Part shown: piece by piece, positions 46,740 to 56,869 of the stretch | How positions within the stretch are numbered: position 1 is the stretch's first letter | How the letters are laid out: every line of letters starts with the position of its first letter | Assembly (NCBI RefSeq): GCF_046630445.1 | Contig: NC_092339.1 | Coordinates: forward strand, 52,079,501 to 52,143,500 | Origin: Rutidosis leptorrhynchoides | Taxonomy: Eukaryota > Streptophyta > Magnoliopsida > Asterales > Asteraceae | Direction: 5' to 3' | DNA: 64,000 nucleotides | Made by a program: the position numbers and the translations under genes | The notes under the pieces: generated by a model | Database searches by the model: none | Seen by the model: the letters and a program-made list of their open reading frames with translations, nothing else | Told to the model about the DNA's origin: nothing

Positions 46740-49666
46740 GTAAGATTTAACTTTCTCAACAATTTGAAGTTATTTTATGTATAGGAAAATTTACACTTTG
46801 AAGTTATTTTATGTCTTTAATATCCTGAAAAATTGAAGGACTTTTGGATACGTGATTACATACTGTTACGTGGATCAGAAGGTGAAAAACCGTCACATGT
46901 TCCTGCTTCTCCGGTGATAGTATTTGTTAATTCAAGAAGTGGTGGTCGGCTAGGTGGAGAACTTTTAGTCAGCTACCAAACTCTTCTTAACAAAAATCAG
47001 GTTTTTTAAATTTTTGGCCATACGGGGTTAAATTTTAACCAGGACGGACTGGACTTATTTCTAATCGGGTTTAATGTTGGTTGTATCTTAGGTATTTGAT
47101 TTGAATGAAGAAGATCCTGATAAGGTTCTACGTCAACTGTTTTTAAACCTCGAGATGCATAAGCATGATGGTGATTCATTTGCATCTGAAATCCAGAAGA
47201 GATTGAGAATTATAGTAAGTATATTAAGTGTTTATTATTTATGTTTATATTACATTTGCTTTTATTTGTTAGTAGTTGCTTCATTTATGAATTTATGAAC
47301 GTGTATTAATTAGCTGGCAGGCGGGGATAGAACTGTTGGATGGATCCTTGGGGTGATCTCTGATCTCAAGTTAGTGCACTCACCTCCAGTAGCCATGGTG
47401 CCGCTTGGAATGGAAAACAATCTTCCATTTGCATTTGGTTGGGTAAGATTTTTTTTTTTTTTTTTTTTTCCCAAATAAATGTGAATTATATAAAATAATA
47501 ACGGTTTTTTCATCATGACGATGAAAGACACCATGATAGTGACCTTTGTACTGCATCCATGGTGGATAGTGGACATTAATAGTTTAAATTAAATATAACA
47601 TTGTTTATACTGATTTGCAGGGAAAGAAAAAACCTGATACTGACGTTGAGTCTGTGAAGATGTTTCTGGGTAAAGTAAGAGATGCGAAAGAGATGAAAGT
47701 TGATAGGTAATTGTTATTTTTCTTGTTGTATAAGGAACACGAAACCTACCTTATATTTGATAGCATTATAAATGATGTCTATCTTGTTTAAATACGAAAC
47801 TAATCAGCCTATTGGAATCGTTTGCACTTTTAGAATAAGACTGAAAAAAGAAATTTGACAACTTTTAGTATGCAGCACATTCAGTATTCTGTTAATAAAT
47901 TTTTGGTATGCAGTATATTCAACACGTTCTTAATACTTGAATTTTAGAAGTAGGACATTTTAATTCGGACCTCTTGTGTTGTAGCTGGCATGTATTGATG
48001 CGGATGAAAGCATCTTTGGACCTGCCACACACTTTGCATGCGGTTCAACTTGTCTCCCAACAATATGCACCCGATGAGGTATCTTCTATACTTAATTTTT
48101 TTTTCCCTCCGTCATTCATTTTTTAAAAATCGTGCAAAATCCATAAAATAAATTTGCATGATCAGTTGAAATGTACTTCTGGTTATGTTTATCTGTTACG
48201 TTAACGCGTATATGCTCTGTATGAAGGAAGAGTAACATAATATGACATTTGTTGTGTTTGCAGGAAGGGTACGACACATTTCGTGGAGGTTTTTGGAACT
48301 ACTTTAGCATGGGTAGCCTTTCTAACTTTTCTTCTTCCTTCATCATTCTTTTTGCTTTCATACCAAGTCTATAATTACCTTTTTTTTTTTTTAAAGTTAA
48401 AAAAAAACTTTTTTTCCGTTCAGGAATGGAAGCTCAAGTGTCTTACGGATTTCTTGCATCTTCACGGTAACAATTTAGATTAAAAGATTTGCTTGAAATC
48501 GTCTGAAAACTGATTAACAAAACTCTGGTCCTATAAGACATAATTTATATTATCTTTGAAGAACAAAACTCTGGATTTCAAATATCTAGTTTTCATATAA
48601 TCACATTATTATGTGCTCCTATGCCAGTAATATAGGACAACCGTCAAAAGTTTGGATCATGAGAAAACCAGGCCAATGGGAGCTCCTCTCCATACCACCA
48701 ACGTAAGTATGATAACTTTTTCACTTTAAATTATTTCTGCTTATTTTGTTCTGTATTTGAAGATGTAATTCAAGGTTGTAAAAGTGTCGCTGGTCGAGGA
48801 CTAGCCAGTTCACTTGTAGGGACTAGTGGACTAACCAGTCAAGTTAGAGACTTGTTGGAAGCTGACCAACTTTGACTGTATTTGACCAACTTTGACCGAT
48901 TTTACACAATAAATTCGACTTTAAAGTTGACCGGTCAAGCATTTAGGCTTAGTTGAGTAATAGCTATCTGATTGTTTATTATGTAGCATAAAATCAATCA
49001 TTTGCCTCAACTTGCCTAGTTTTTCTGGTGGACTCAGTCCATGGGGCATACCAAGCAGAAGGAGAGCTTGTGAGGTTAGCCTTTGACTTTCACCTTCGTT
49101 TCTTAGATATACTCTGATCTTATTGAAGTACATTCATAGTTACATACACTATGTTTAACATTTAGATTCAACACCTTCCACTTAAATTTTGATGATCATA
49201 TATACTTGTGTATATGTGTTCAACAGAAAGAATGGACTCCTCCTTACGTTGATGATGGATTTCTCGAGGTTGTAGGGTTTCGAAATGCTTGGCATGGTCC
49301 TGTTTTATATGCTCCAAATGGGAACGGGACCCGTCTTGCACAGGTAACATGTTATTCTATTCGAAAAGGTAATGTATATGTCAGCCAAATATTCAAATAT
49401 TCAGTTGTTGTTGTACCTTTTTCACATAGGCAAGAGGTATTCGTTTTGAATTTCATAAGGGATCAGCTGATCATACATTCATGAGGATCGACGGGGAGCA
49501 ATGGAAACACCCTCTACCTAAAGAAAATGATGATACTGTTACTATCGAGATTTCTCATTTTGGTCAAGTGAACATGTTAGCCACTGCAAACCACCCATCC
49601 AAAAGCGTATACGACCCATCGACCCATCCCGAAGATAGTGAGTATGATAGTGATGAAGAAGATTAA
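45804..49666 (+). CDS. Protein kinase-diacylglycerol kinase fusion gene (12 exons, 712 aa predicted)
   Basis: Exons read by eye: 45804-46739, 46839-47000, 47092-47214, 47314-47442, 47621-47706, 47985-48078, 48264-48312, 48424-48466, 48628-48702, 48987-49074, 49227-49343 and 49430-49666. All introns are GT-AG and the frame stays open to TAA at 49664. Exon 1 is a full receptor-like cytoplasmic Ser/Thr kinase domain. Exons 2-12 encode a DGK5-like diacylglycerol kinase (catalytic plus accessory domains), an enzyme family that converts diacylglycerol to phosphatidic acid. I know no plant gene with this domain pair. The DGK part has impaired ATP-binding motifs (see separate entry). The start is the first ATG, conserved in the left duplicate. 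Alternative: a single-exon kinase ending in intron 1 at 46784 next to a promoterless DGK relic. The open frame and phase-0 junction favour fusion; transcripts are needed to settle it. Confidence 0.62.
46740..46838 (+). other. Seam intron between kinase and DGK with 18-bp direct repeat
   Basis: A 99-bp phase-0 intron from GTAAGATTT to ATTGAAG. It contains tttgaagttattttatgt twice (46763-46780 and 46797-46814). The sequence just before the acceptor (tatcctgaaaaattgaag) would read as YPEKLK in the DGK frame, so it is probably former DGK coding sequence now inside the intron. Confidence 0.6.
46839..49666 (+). other. DGK5-like module (exons 2-12, residues 313-712), probable pseudo-enzyme
   Basis: Recognisable DGK landmarks: [13 protein letters not shown] (about 336-348), AGGDRTVGW (409-417), [15 protein letters not shown] (436-450), [48 protein letters not shown] and a C-terminal [13 protein letters not shown]. 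The catalytic GGDGT is GGDRT here (R413) and the LGTGN-type motif is LGMEN (M440, E441). Substituting that glycine in animal DGKs is the standard way to abolish activity, so lipid kinase activity is unlikely. Compared with plant DGK5 proteins about 10 residues are missing before LDLPHTLHA and about 30 between VSYGF and LASSR, both without loss of frame. The native N-terminus before DFWIRDYIL is replaced by the kinase. Confidence 0.85.
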
Positions 49667-49966
49667 CGGTTTATATTAAGTATATATATTGTATATCTTT
49701 TAATTGCATTGTAGATTGTATGTATCTTTTTATTCTTGGATAGTTTGTTAGCCTTGTACTCTATTTAAGTGGATGAATGCAATACACACATTAGGGTGTT
49801 ATTTTATAATTATCATATGGTATCAGCCTTTTAATCCCTAACCCTCTCTTTTTTTCATCTGGCCGTCACCCACTCCTTCTCTATTTTCTGTCGTCACCTG
49901 TTCTTCCCAAATAATGGCAGGTGATCAGTCTTCTTCTATATATATATACTTAATATAAACCGTTAA
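49663..49966. repeat. 27-bp inverted repeat enclosing a copia remnant
   Basis: 49663-49689 and 49940-49966 are perfect reverse complements (ttaacggtttatattaag plus tatatatat in the left arm). The left arm begins at the stop codon of the DGK gene. Between the arms lie ~250 bp resembling a copia LTR end, primer site and gag start. Confidence 0.85.
49740..49939 (+). mobile_element. Copia remnant (LTR end, primer site, gag start)
   Basis: Bases near 49825-49836 read ATGGTATCAGCC, close to the tRNA-Met primer site. They follow an LTR-like tail ('gcaatacacacatt') and precede ATGGCAGGTGATCAG at about 49914, a common copia gag start (MAGDQ). Only this fragment is present. Family assignment is tentative. 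Confidence 0.45.
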
Positions 49967-50210
49967 AGATGAAGAAACAAGTGAAGAAAGAAAAAAGTTT
50001 GGTGCGGTTGAGAGCTTCCATTTACCGGAAGACTTATAACACAAGTGATTTAGCTATGCAGCCTGGCGAGAAATTTATTCGTTCCTGGGTCAAATGGTAG
50101 ATTCAAAATGCACATAGTATACCTGATGGGGAGGGAAGGTGATGATGATAAGTGAATGGTACAATTGTTATTAATGTGGCACAATTTTTTATCTTTTAAA
50201 GAGGAGAAAC
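49967..50210. other. Unassigned spacer
   Basis: No coding or repeat signal that I can name. Confidence 0.4.
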
Positions 50211-50213
50211 GAA

Positions 50214-50440
50214 CTACTACAAAAAAAGACCTTTGAAACCGGTTTTTAAGGCCTTTGAAACCGGTTATAAAACAGGTTTCTATAGGTAGGGGTTTCAAAA
50301 GTGTAGGACCGGTTCTAGAACCGGTTTCTTTGATTTGCTTTTGAAACCGGTTTTGTCATAAAAACAGGTTCTTATTCTTTGTTAAAGAGACCTCTTTTTC
50401 TTTAAAAAGAGGTTCCTTTGCATTATTAAAAATTAATTTA
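50214..50440. mobile_element. CACTA-like (En/Spm) transposon end
   Basis: Begins 'actactacaaaaaaagacc', near the CACTACAA terminus of CACTA elements. Palindromic 'gaaaccggttt' units follow at about 50235, 50257, 50308, 50319 and 50343, typical of a CACTA subterminal repeat array, and then 'aagagacctctttttctt' inverted motifs. No transposase and no second end seen. Confidence 0.45.
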
Positions 50441-50576
50441 TTCTTCCTGTTGTTGTATTGTGTCATCTACATCAATCATAAAACGAAAGAACGAACATAC
50501 TATCAGAACCAAAAATCGATCCATATTGACGTTTAATAATAAACTTATGCACCTCAACATTTTTTGAAGTACAAAT
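50441..50576. other. Unassigned spacer before Copia-3
   Basis: No recognised feature. Confidence 0.35.
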
Positions 50577-51054
50577 TGTAAGGATATTAGGACCCAAAAC
50601 AACGCAAGTGATTCAACGAGATCACTCACCGATAGTAATTCTACAAGATTACTAACCCACTTAATGAACGAAAGATTATAAATACAATAAATGTAAATCG
50701 ACACAAGAGATAACGTGGTTATATGCAATCGTTGTGATTGCTTTAGTCCACGGACCAACTAGAAATGTATTACTGAATATTTGTGGTGTGTTTACAATGA
50801 GTTACAAGAGGGTCTATTTATAGAATGGTTTAAGGAGTAAGCTAAAAACAATTCCTTGAAGCTTCATGTGAGTTTCCTGACAGCTTCATGGAGGCTACAT
50901 GTGAGTTTCCTGACAGCTTCGTGGAAGCTACATGTGAATTTCCTCACAACTTCGTGGAAGCTACATGTGAGTTTCCTAACAACTTCGTGGAAGCTTCGTG
51001 TGAGTTTCCTAGAATCTTCCCTCTAATTGTTTAAAGTTCTCCATATCTCCAACA
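50577..51054 (-). repeat. Copia-3 3' LTR
   Basis: 478 bp, TG...CA, preceded on the minus strand by AAGTGGGAGAT (51055-51066). The boundary at 50577 is inferred from the terminal dinucleotide alone. Confidence 0.65.
50855..51018 (-). repeat. 33-bp tandem repeat in Copia-3 LTR, ~5 copies
   Basis: Units such as 'aacttcgtggaagctacatg' + 'tgagtttcctaac' recur every 33 bp with a few changes. Confidence 0.85.
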
Positions 51055-51277
51055 ATCTCCCACTTGGAGACTTTGAACAAACCCAACCTTCATCAACCCA
51101 AAAATATCAACGATCTAACCAAGAACGTTAAACCACCATTATACCGCCAAACTCCATTTGGGACACGCACACTCAACACATACTTAGGATGAGCAGACTT
51201 TCGATACAAGGTCTTCAACACTACTTGTTAGAATTGAAACATTAACTCTCTAATTCTCTAGTTGGGGTCTTCTCTCA

Positions 51278-52558
51278 TCAATTCATTAGAAGACCAATTG
51301 AGGTAATGCAAAACCTCAATTTCTCTGTCGTAACAACCTTAGTAAACATATCAGCAGGATTCTTCGTACCAAGGACTTTTGCCAATGCTAAAGTACCATC
51401 ATTTATATGTTGTCGAATAAAATGATACCTTAACTTAATGTGTTTCGTACGACTATGAAACACCGGATTCTTCCCAAGATGTATTGCACTTTGATTATCA
51501 CAATACAAGACACAATAGTCTTGTCTTTTACCCAACTCACCTAAGAAGTTCTTCAACCAAACAAGCTCTTTAGAAGCTTCTGCAATAGCCATATAGTCGG
51601 CTTCGGTGGTTGATAAAGCAACACTCTTTTGTAGTCGAGACATCCAACTAACCGCTGTCTTCCCTATTGTGAAAACATAACCCGTAGTGCTTTTTCCATA
51701 ATCGTTACATCCACCCAAATTAGCATCCGCATAACCTCTAAGTATGACATTGCTTTTAGAGAAGCACAATCCCATATTAGAAGTACCTTTCAAATAACGA
51801 AGTAACCATTTAACCGCTTCCCAATGCTCTTTCCCCGGATTAGACATATAACGACTTACAACTCCCACTGCGTGAGTAATATCGGGTCTTGTACAAACCA
51901 TAGCATACATAATACTACCCACGGCCGATGCATATGGAACCTTTTCCATATCCGTTTTGTCTTTTATCGTCTTTGGTGATTGACTTTTCGATAACTTAAT
52001 CGTGCTACCCAAAGGCATAGAACGAGCCTTTGAATTTTCCATGTTAAACCTCTCTACAACTTTCTCAATATATTTGGATTGAGACAAGTATAGAGTACCC
52101 TTCACATGATCACGCGCAATACTCATGCCAAGTATCTTCCTAGCACCACCAAGATCTTTCATCTCGAATTCACGGGAAAGTAATCCCTTCAATTTGTTAA
52201 TTTCGGACATGTTGGAACCTGCAAGTAACATGTCATCAACATACAACAATAAGATTATATAAGAAGACTTGAGTTTCTTCAAGTAGCAACAGTGATCCGC
52301 TTCACATCTTAAGAAACCAATCTTCTTCATAAAATCATCAAACTTCAAGTACCATTGCCGAGGTGCTTGCTTCAATCCATACAAACTTTTCTTTAGCTTA
52401 CAAACCCACTTCTCTTTACCCTTTACCTCAAAGCCCTCGGGTTGCCTCATATAGATCTCTTCATCAAGGTTACCATGTAAGAATGCGGTCTTCACATCTA
52501 GTTGCTCTAGATGTAAGTCCTCGAATGCAACCATAGAAAGTACCAAACGAATAGTAGT
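51278..52558 (-). pseudogene. Copia-3 pol fragment (reverse transcriptase and RNase H)
   Basis: Carries LDVKTAFLHGNLDEEIYM, the YVDD motif, the [11 protein letters not shown] segment and copia RNase H with the ADANLGG motif, ending in MFTKVVTTEKLRFC. It resembles Tork/TNT1-type copia elements. It is truncated upstream by the X insertion. Confidence 0.85.
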
Positions 52559-54731
52559 TGTAGTGACCCGAACTTTTCCATGTTTATATATATTAATTGA
52601 GATTGATATTTACATGATTAAATGTTTCCAACATGTTAAGCAATCAAACTTGTTAAGACTTGATTAATTGAAATATGTTTCATATAGACAATTGACCACC
52701 CAAGTTGACCGGCGATTCACGAACGTTAAAACTTGTAAAAATGACATGACGATATATATATGGATATACATATGGTTAACATGAGATTATGATAAGTAAG
52801 TATCTACATAAGTATATTAACAATGAGTTATATACATATAAACAAGACTACTAACTTAAGGATTTCGAAACGAGACATATATGTAACGATTATCGTTGTA
52901 ACGACATTTAAATGTATATATATCATATTAAGATATATTAATATATCATAATATCATGATAATATAATAATTTAACATCTCATTAGATATAATAAACAAT
53001 GGGTTAACAACATTAATTGAGATCGTTAACTTAAAGGTTTCAAAACAACACTTACATGTAACGACTAACGATGACTTAACGACTCAGTTAAAATGTATAT
53101 ACACGTAGTGTATTTAGATGTATTAAAATACTTTTGGAAGACTTGAAGACATATATCAAAACACTCATACTTAACGAAAATGGTTACAGTTACTTTTCCA
53201 TTCTTTTCTTTCATCAAGAATTCTAGTCGTATTCTTACCCGTATTATACACAGCTTCAAAACGTACTTACTATGAGTATATACCAATAGGAACTAGCATG
53301 GGATTCCACTCTTGATTATGTCATGTATGACTAATCAATTTTAACTTCTACCATGAGCTAGTCAACTAACTAGAACTCCTTTTAACCCCACTCACCACTC
53401 ACCAATTACCACTCATCATTCACTCCATTTCACTTCCAATTCTCTTTCTAATTCTCTCTCAACACACACACACTATTATGAACGTATTTTTCCAGTAGTT
53501 AATCATCATCTTCATCAAAAATCACTTCAAGAATCAAGCTATAATCATCATAGGAAGAACACTTCAAGAACACTTCAAAAATCCCTTCAAGTTTACTAAT
53601 TTACTTCCAAGCTTTCTAATCCATTCCAAGTAATCATCTAAGATCAAGAAACCTTTGTTATATACAGTAGGTTATCTTTCTTATTCAAGGTAATATTCAT
53701 ATTCAAACTTTGATTCAATTTCTATAACTATAAACTATCTTAATTCGAGTAAAAATCTTACTTGAACTTGTTTTTGTGTCATGATCCTACTTCAAGAACT
53801 TTCAAGCCATCCAAGATCCTTTGAAGCTAGATCATTTCTTGTCACTTCCAGTAGGTTTACCTACTAAACTTGAGGTAGTAATGATGTTCATAACATCATT
53901 CGATTCATATATATAAAACTTTCTTATTCGAAGGTTTAAACTCGTAATCACTAGAACATAGTTTAGTTAATTCTAAACTTGTTCGCAAACAAAAGTCAAT
54001 CCTTCTAACTTGACTTTTAAAATTAACTACACACATGTTCTATATCTATATGATATGCTAACTTAATGATTTAAAACCTGGAAACACGAAAAACACCGTA
54101 AAACCGGATTTACGCCGTCGTAGTAATACCGCGGGCTGTTTTGGGTTAGTTAATTAAAAACTATGATAAACTTTGATTTAAAAGTTGTTATTCTGAGAAA
54201 ATGATTTTTATTATGAACATGAAACTATATCCAAAAATTATGGTTAAACTCAAAGTGGAAGTATGTTTTCTAAAATGGTCATCTAGACGTCGTTCTTTCG
54301 ACTGAAATGACTACCTTTACAAAAACGACTTGTAACTTATTTTTACGACTATAAACCTATACTTTTTCTGTTTAGATTCATAAAATAGATTTCAATATGA
54401 AACCATAGCAATTTGATTCACTCAAAACGGATTTAAAATGAAGAAGTTATGGGTAAAACAAGATTGGATAATTTTTCTCATTTTAGCTACGTGAAAATTG
54501 GTAACAAATCTATTCCAACCATAACTTAATCAACTTGTATTGTATATTATGTAATCTTAAGATACCATAGACACGTATACAAGGTTTCGACCTATCATGT
54601 CGACACATCTATATATATTTCGGAACAACCATAGACACTCTATATGTGAATGTTGGAGTTAGCTATACAGGGTTGAGGTTGATTCCAAAATATATATAGT
54701 TTGAGTTGTGATCAATACTGAGATACGTATA
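52559..54731 (+). repeat. LTR family X, second plus-strand copy, left part
   Basis: Starts TGTAGTGACCCGAAC exactly against Copia-3 pol and aligns with 932-2628 and 10669-10840 of the first copy. It is interrupted at 54731 by the non-autonomous LTR element; 54727-54731 (gtata) is that element's left target duplication. Confidence 0.82.
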
Positions 54732-56869
54732 TGAAAGGACCCGTTCATATACATTATAAACGATTCACAATAGTTGATTACATCGCGAGGTATTTGACCT
54801 CTATATGATACATTTTACAAACATTGCATTCGTTTTTAAAAGACAAACTTTCTTTACAACGAAAGTTGACGGCATGCACACCATTTCATAATACATCCAA
54901 CTATAATTTGGCTTAATAATAATCTTGATGAACTCAATGACTCGAATGCAACGTCTTTCAAAATATGCCATGAATGACTCCAAGTAATATCCTTAAAATG
55001 AGCTAATGCACAGCGGAAGATTTCTTTAATACCTGAGAATAAACATGCTTTAAAGTGTCAACCAAAAGGTTGGTGAGTTCATAGGTTTATCATAACAATC
55101 ATTTCAATATATTAATAGACCACAAGATTTTCGTTTATAAATATATGTACACTCGCAAGTGTATAAAAGTATTCTATAAGTTGTAGGCACCCGGTAACAA
55201 GCCTTAACGTTCATGTTTTACCCTCTGAAGTGCACCAGATCAGGTGTGTTTAAAATAACCTCGAAGTACTAAAGCATCCCATAGTCAGGATGGGGTTTGT
55301 CAGGCCCAATAGATCTATCTTTAGAATTCGCGTCTACCGTACATAGACAAGTAGTTTAATGTTACCAAGCTAAGGGTATATTTCTTGTTTAAACCCACGT
55401 AGAATTAGTTTTAGTACTTGTGCCTATTTCGTAAAACATTTATAAAAATAGCGCATGTATTCTCAGTCCCAAAAATATATATAAAAGGGAGCAAATGAAA
55501 CTCACAATACTGTATTTCGTAGTAAAAATACATATAACGTCATTTAACAAGTGCAAGGTTGGCCTCGGATTCACGAACGTATCAATATTGAGATTCAATA
55601 TTGCAGGAAAGTACGTAGACGCAATGGAGATGATAAACACTAGATTGACCTCACGAGCATACCCATGAACCATACCCATCACCTCCATAGCTATAACCCA
55701 TAATTTCCTTAGCTTCGACTCATTCAAAAAAACTATTTTGAAATCACTTGGACAGCACTCCATCGTAATATTTTATGTATACTAATAATATCATGAAATA
55801 ATACAGAGCAAATATATATATTTATATATATAAATCGATTGAGAGAGTTTAGAGAAATATATTTTCAAGTTTCTATGAAATAATGAAACCTACTGAATTC
55901 TATTTATAATAGATTTTTGAATTATTAAAGTGAATTATTAAAGTATGAATTATTAAAGTGAATTATTAAAGTATGAATTATTAAAGTGAATTATTAAAGT
56001 ATGAATTATTAAAGCTAATTATTAAAGTATGAATTATTAAAGTGAATTATTAAAGTATGAATTATTAAAGTGAATTATTAAAGTATGAATTATTAAAGTG
56101 AATTATTAAAGTTAAAGTAAAGTAAAAGTAAAGTAAAGGTAAAGTTAAAGTATAGTAAAAGTATAAAAACTATGTATGTATAATACGCGTATAAATATAT
56201 ATAATATTATTTTAAATCGTTATATATATTTAATGAAATAAAATATAAATATCGTTATATTTATTATACTGGTTAAGTAATGAGTTGTCAAAAGTGATTC
56301 TAGATATTTATAAAAGTTATATACGTTTTAATAATAAAGTTCTTTTTAAACTGAAAACGTCTTTGTACGTTTGAAAATAGATTAATAGAATATTATGGAA
56401 ACCAATTCTCCACTAACTTTTGTCTAACTTTCGTAAATGACACTTTTTGTTTTTATTTATAAATAGCTTTACAAATTATTCTGAATATCGTTAAGAGGAA
56501 TAGATTTTCTCAAATCATAGTGGACCTCTCAACAGAGACTTGTAATCATAATTCAATGTTTCTGATAATTCAATCATTTAATATATTTTTTTTATTTCGT
56601 CAAAAATCATATTGAAACAAATACGTTCGTGTAAAGTATTATACGTTTAATACTTTATTAATATTCTCAAGTTATAATATATATATATACATATACATAT
56701 CTATTTATATATAACGGTTCGTGAATCGTCGGAATTTGGTCGAGGTTATAATGAATGTATGAACACAGTTTAAAATTCTTGAGATTTAACTTAACAAACT
56801 TTGCTTATCGTGTCGGAATAATATAAAGATTAAAGTTTAAATTTGGTCAAAAATTTCCGGGTCGTCACA
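54732..56869 (-). repeat. LARD 3' LTR
   Basis: 2138 bp. On the minus strand it starts TGTGACGACCCGG and ends CGGGTCCTTTCA. Its 107-aa and 60-aa open frames recur in the other LTR and have no recognised domain. Confidence 0.9.
55917..56112. repeat. 28-bp tandem repeat in LARD 3' LTR
   Basis: Alternating gtgaattattaaa and gtatgaattattaaa, about seven units, followed by an 'aaagtaaagt' array. The same array is at 62335-62530. Confidence 0.9.

Larger units (their letters stand above)
50577..52558 (-). mobile_element. Copia-3: 3' part of a Ty1/copia element, cut by LTR X
   Basis: Contains a 3' LTR (50577-51054), a polypurine tract and the reverse transcriptase/RNase H part of pol. It ends where LTR X begins at 52559. 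The missing gag, protease, integrase and 5' LTR should lie beyond the right edge of the window, past X. Age not estimable from one LTR. Confidence 0.82.

Noticed and set aside
45804-46784. Kinase as a single-exon gene ending at 46784
   Set aside because: Its last 14 codons would be read from intron sequence after a good GTAAG donor. The spliced phase-0 fusion fits better, though I keep it as the alternative.
49206-49484. Separate 92-aa gene
   Set aside because: It is an exon of the DGK module read into its intron.
55440-55763. 107-aa frame, repeated at 61858-62181
   Set aside because: Lies inside both LARD LTRs; conservation reflects the recent insertion only.
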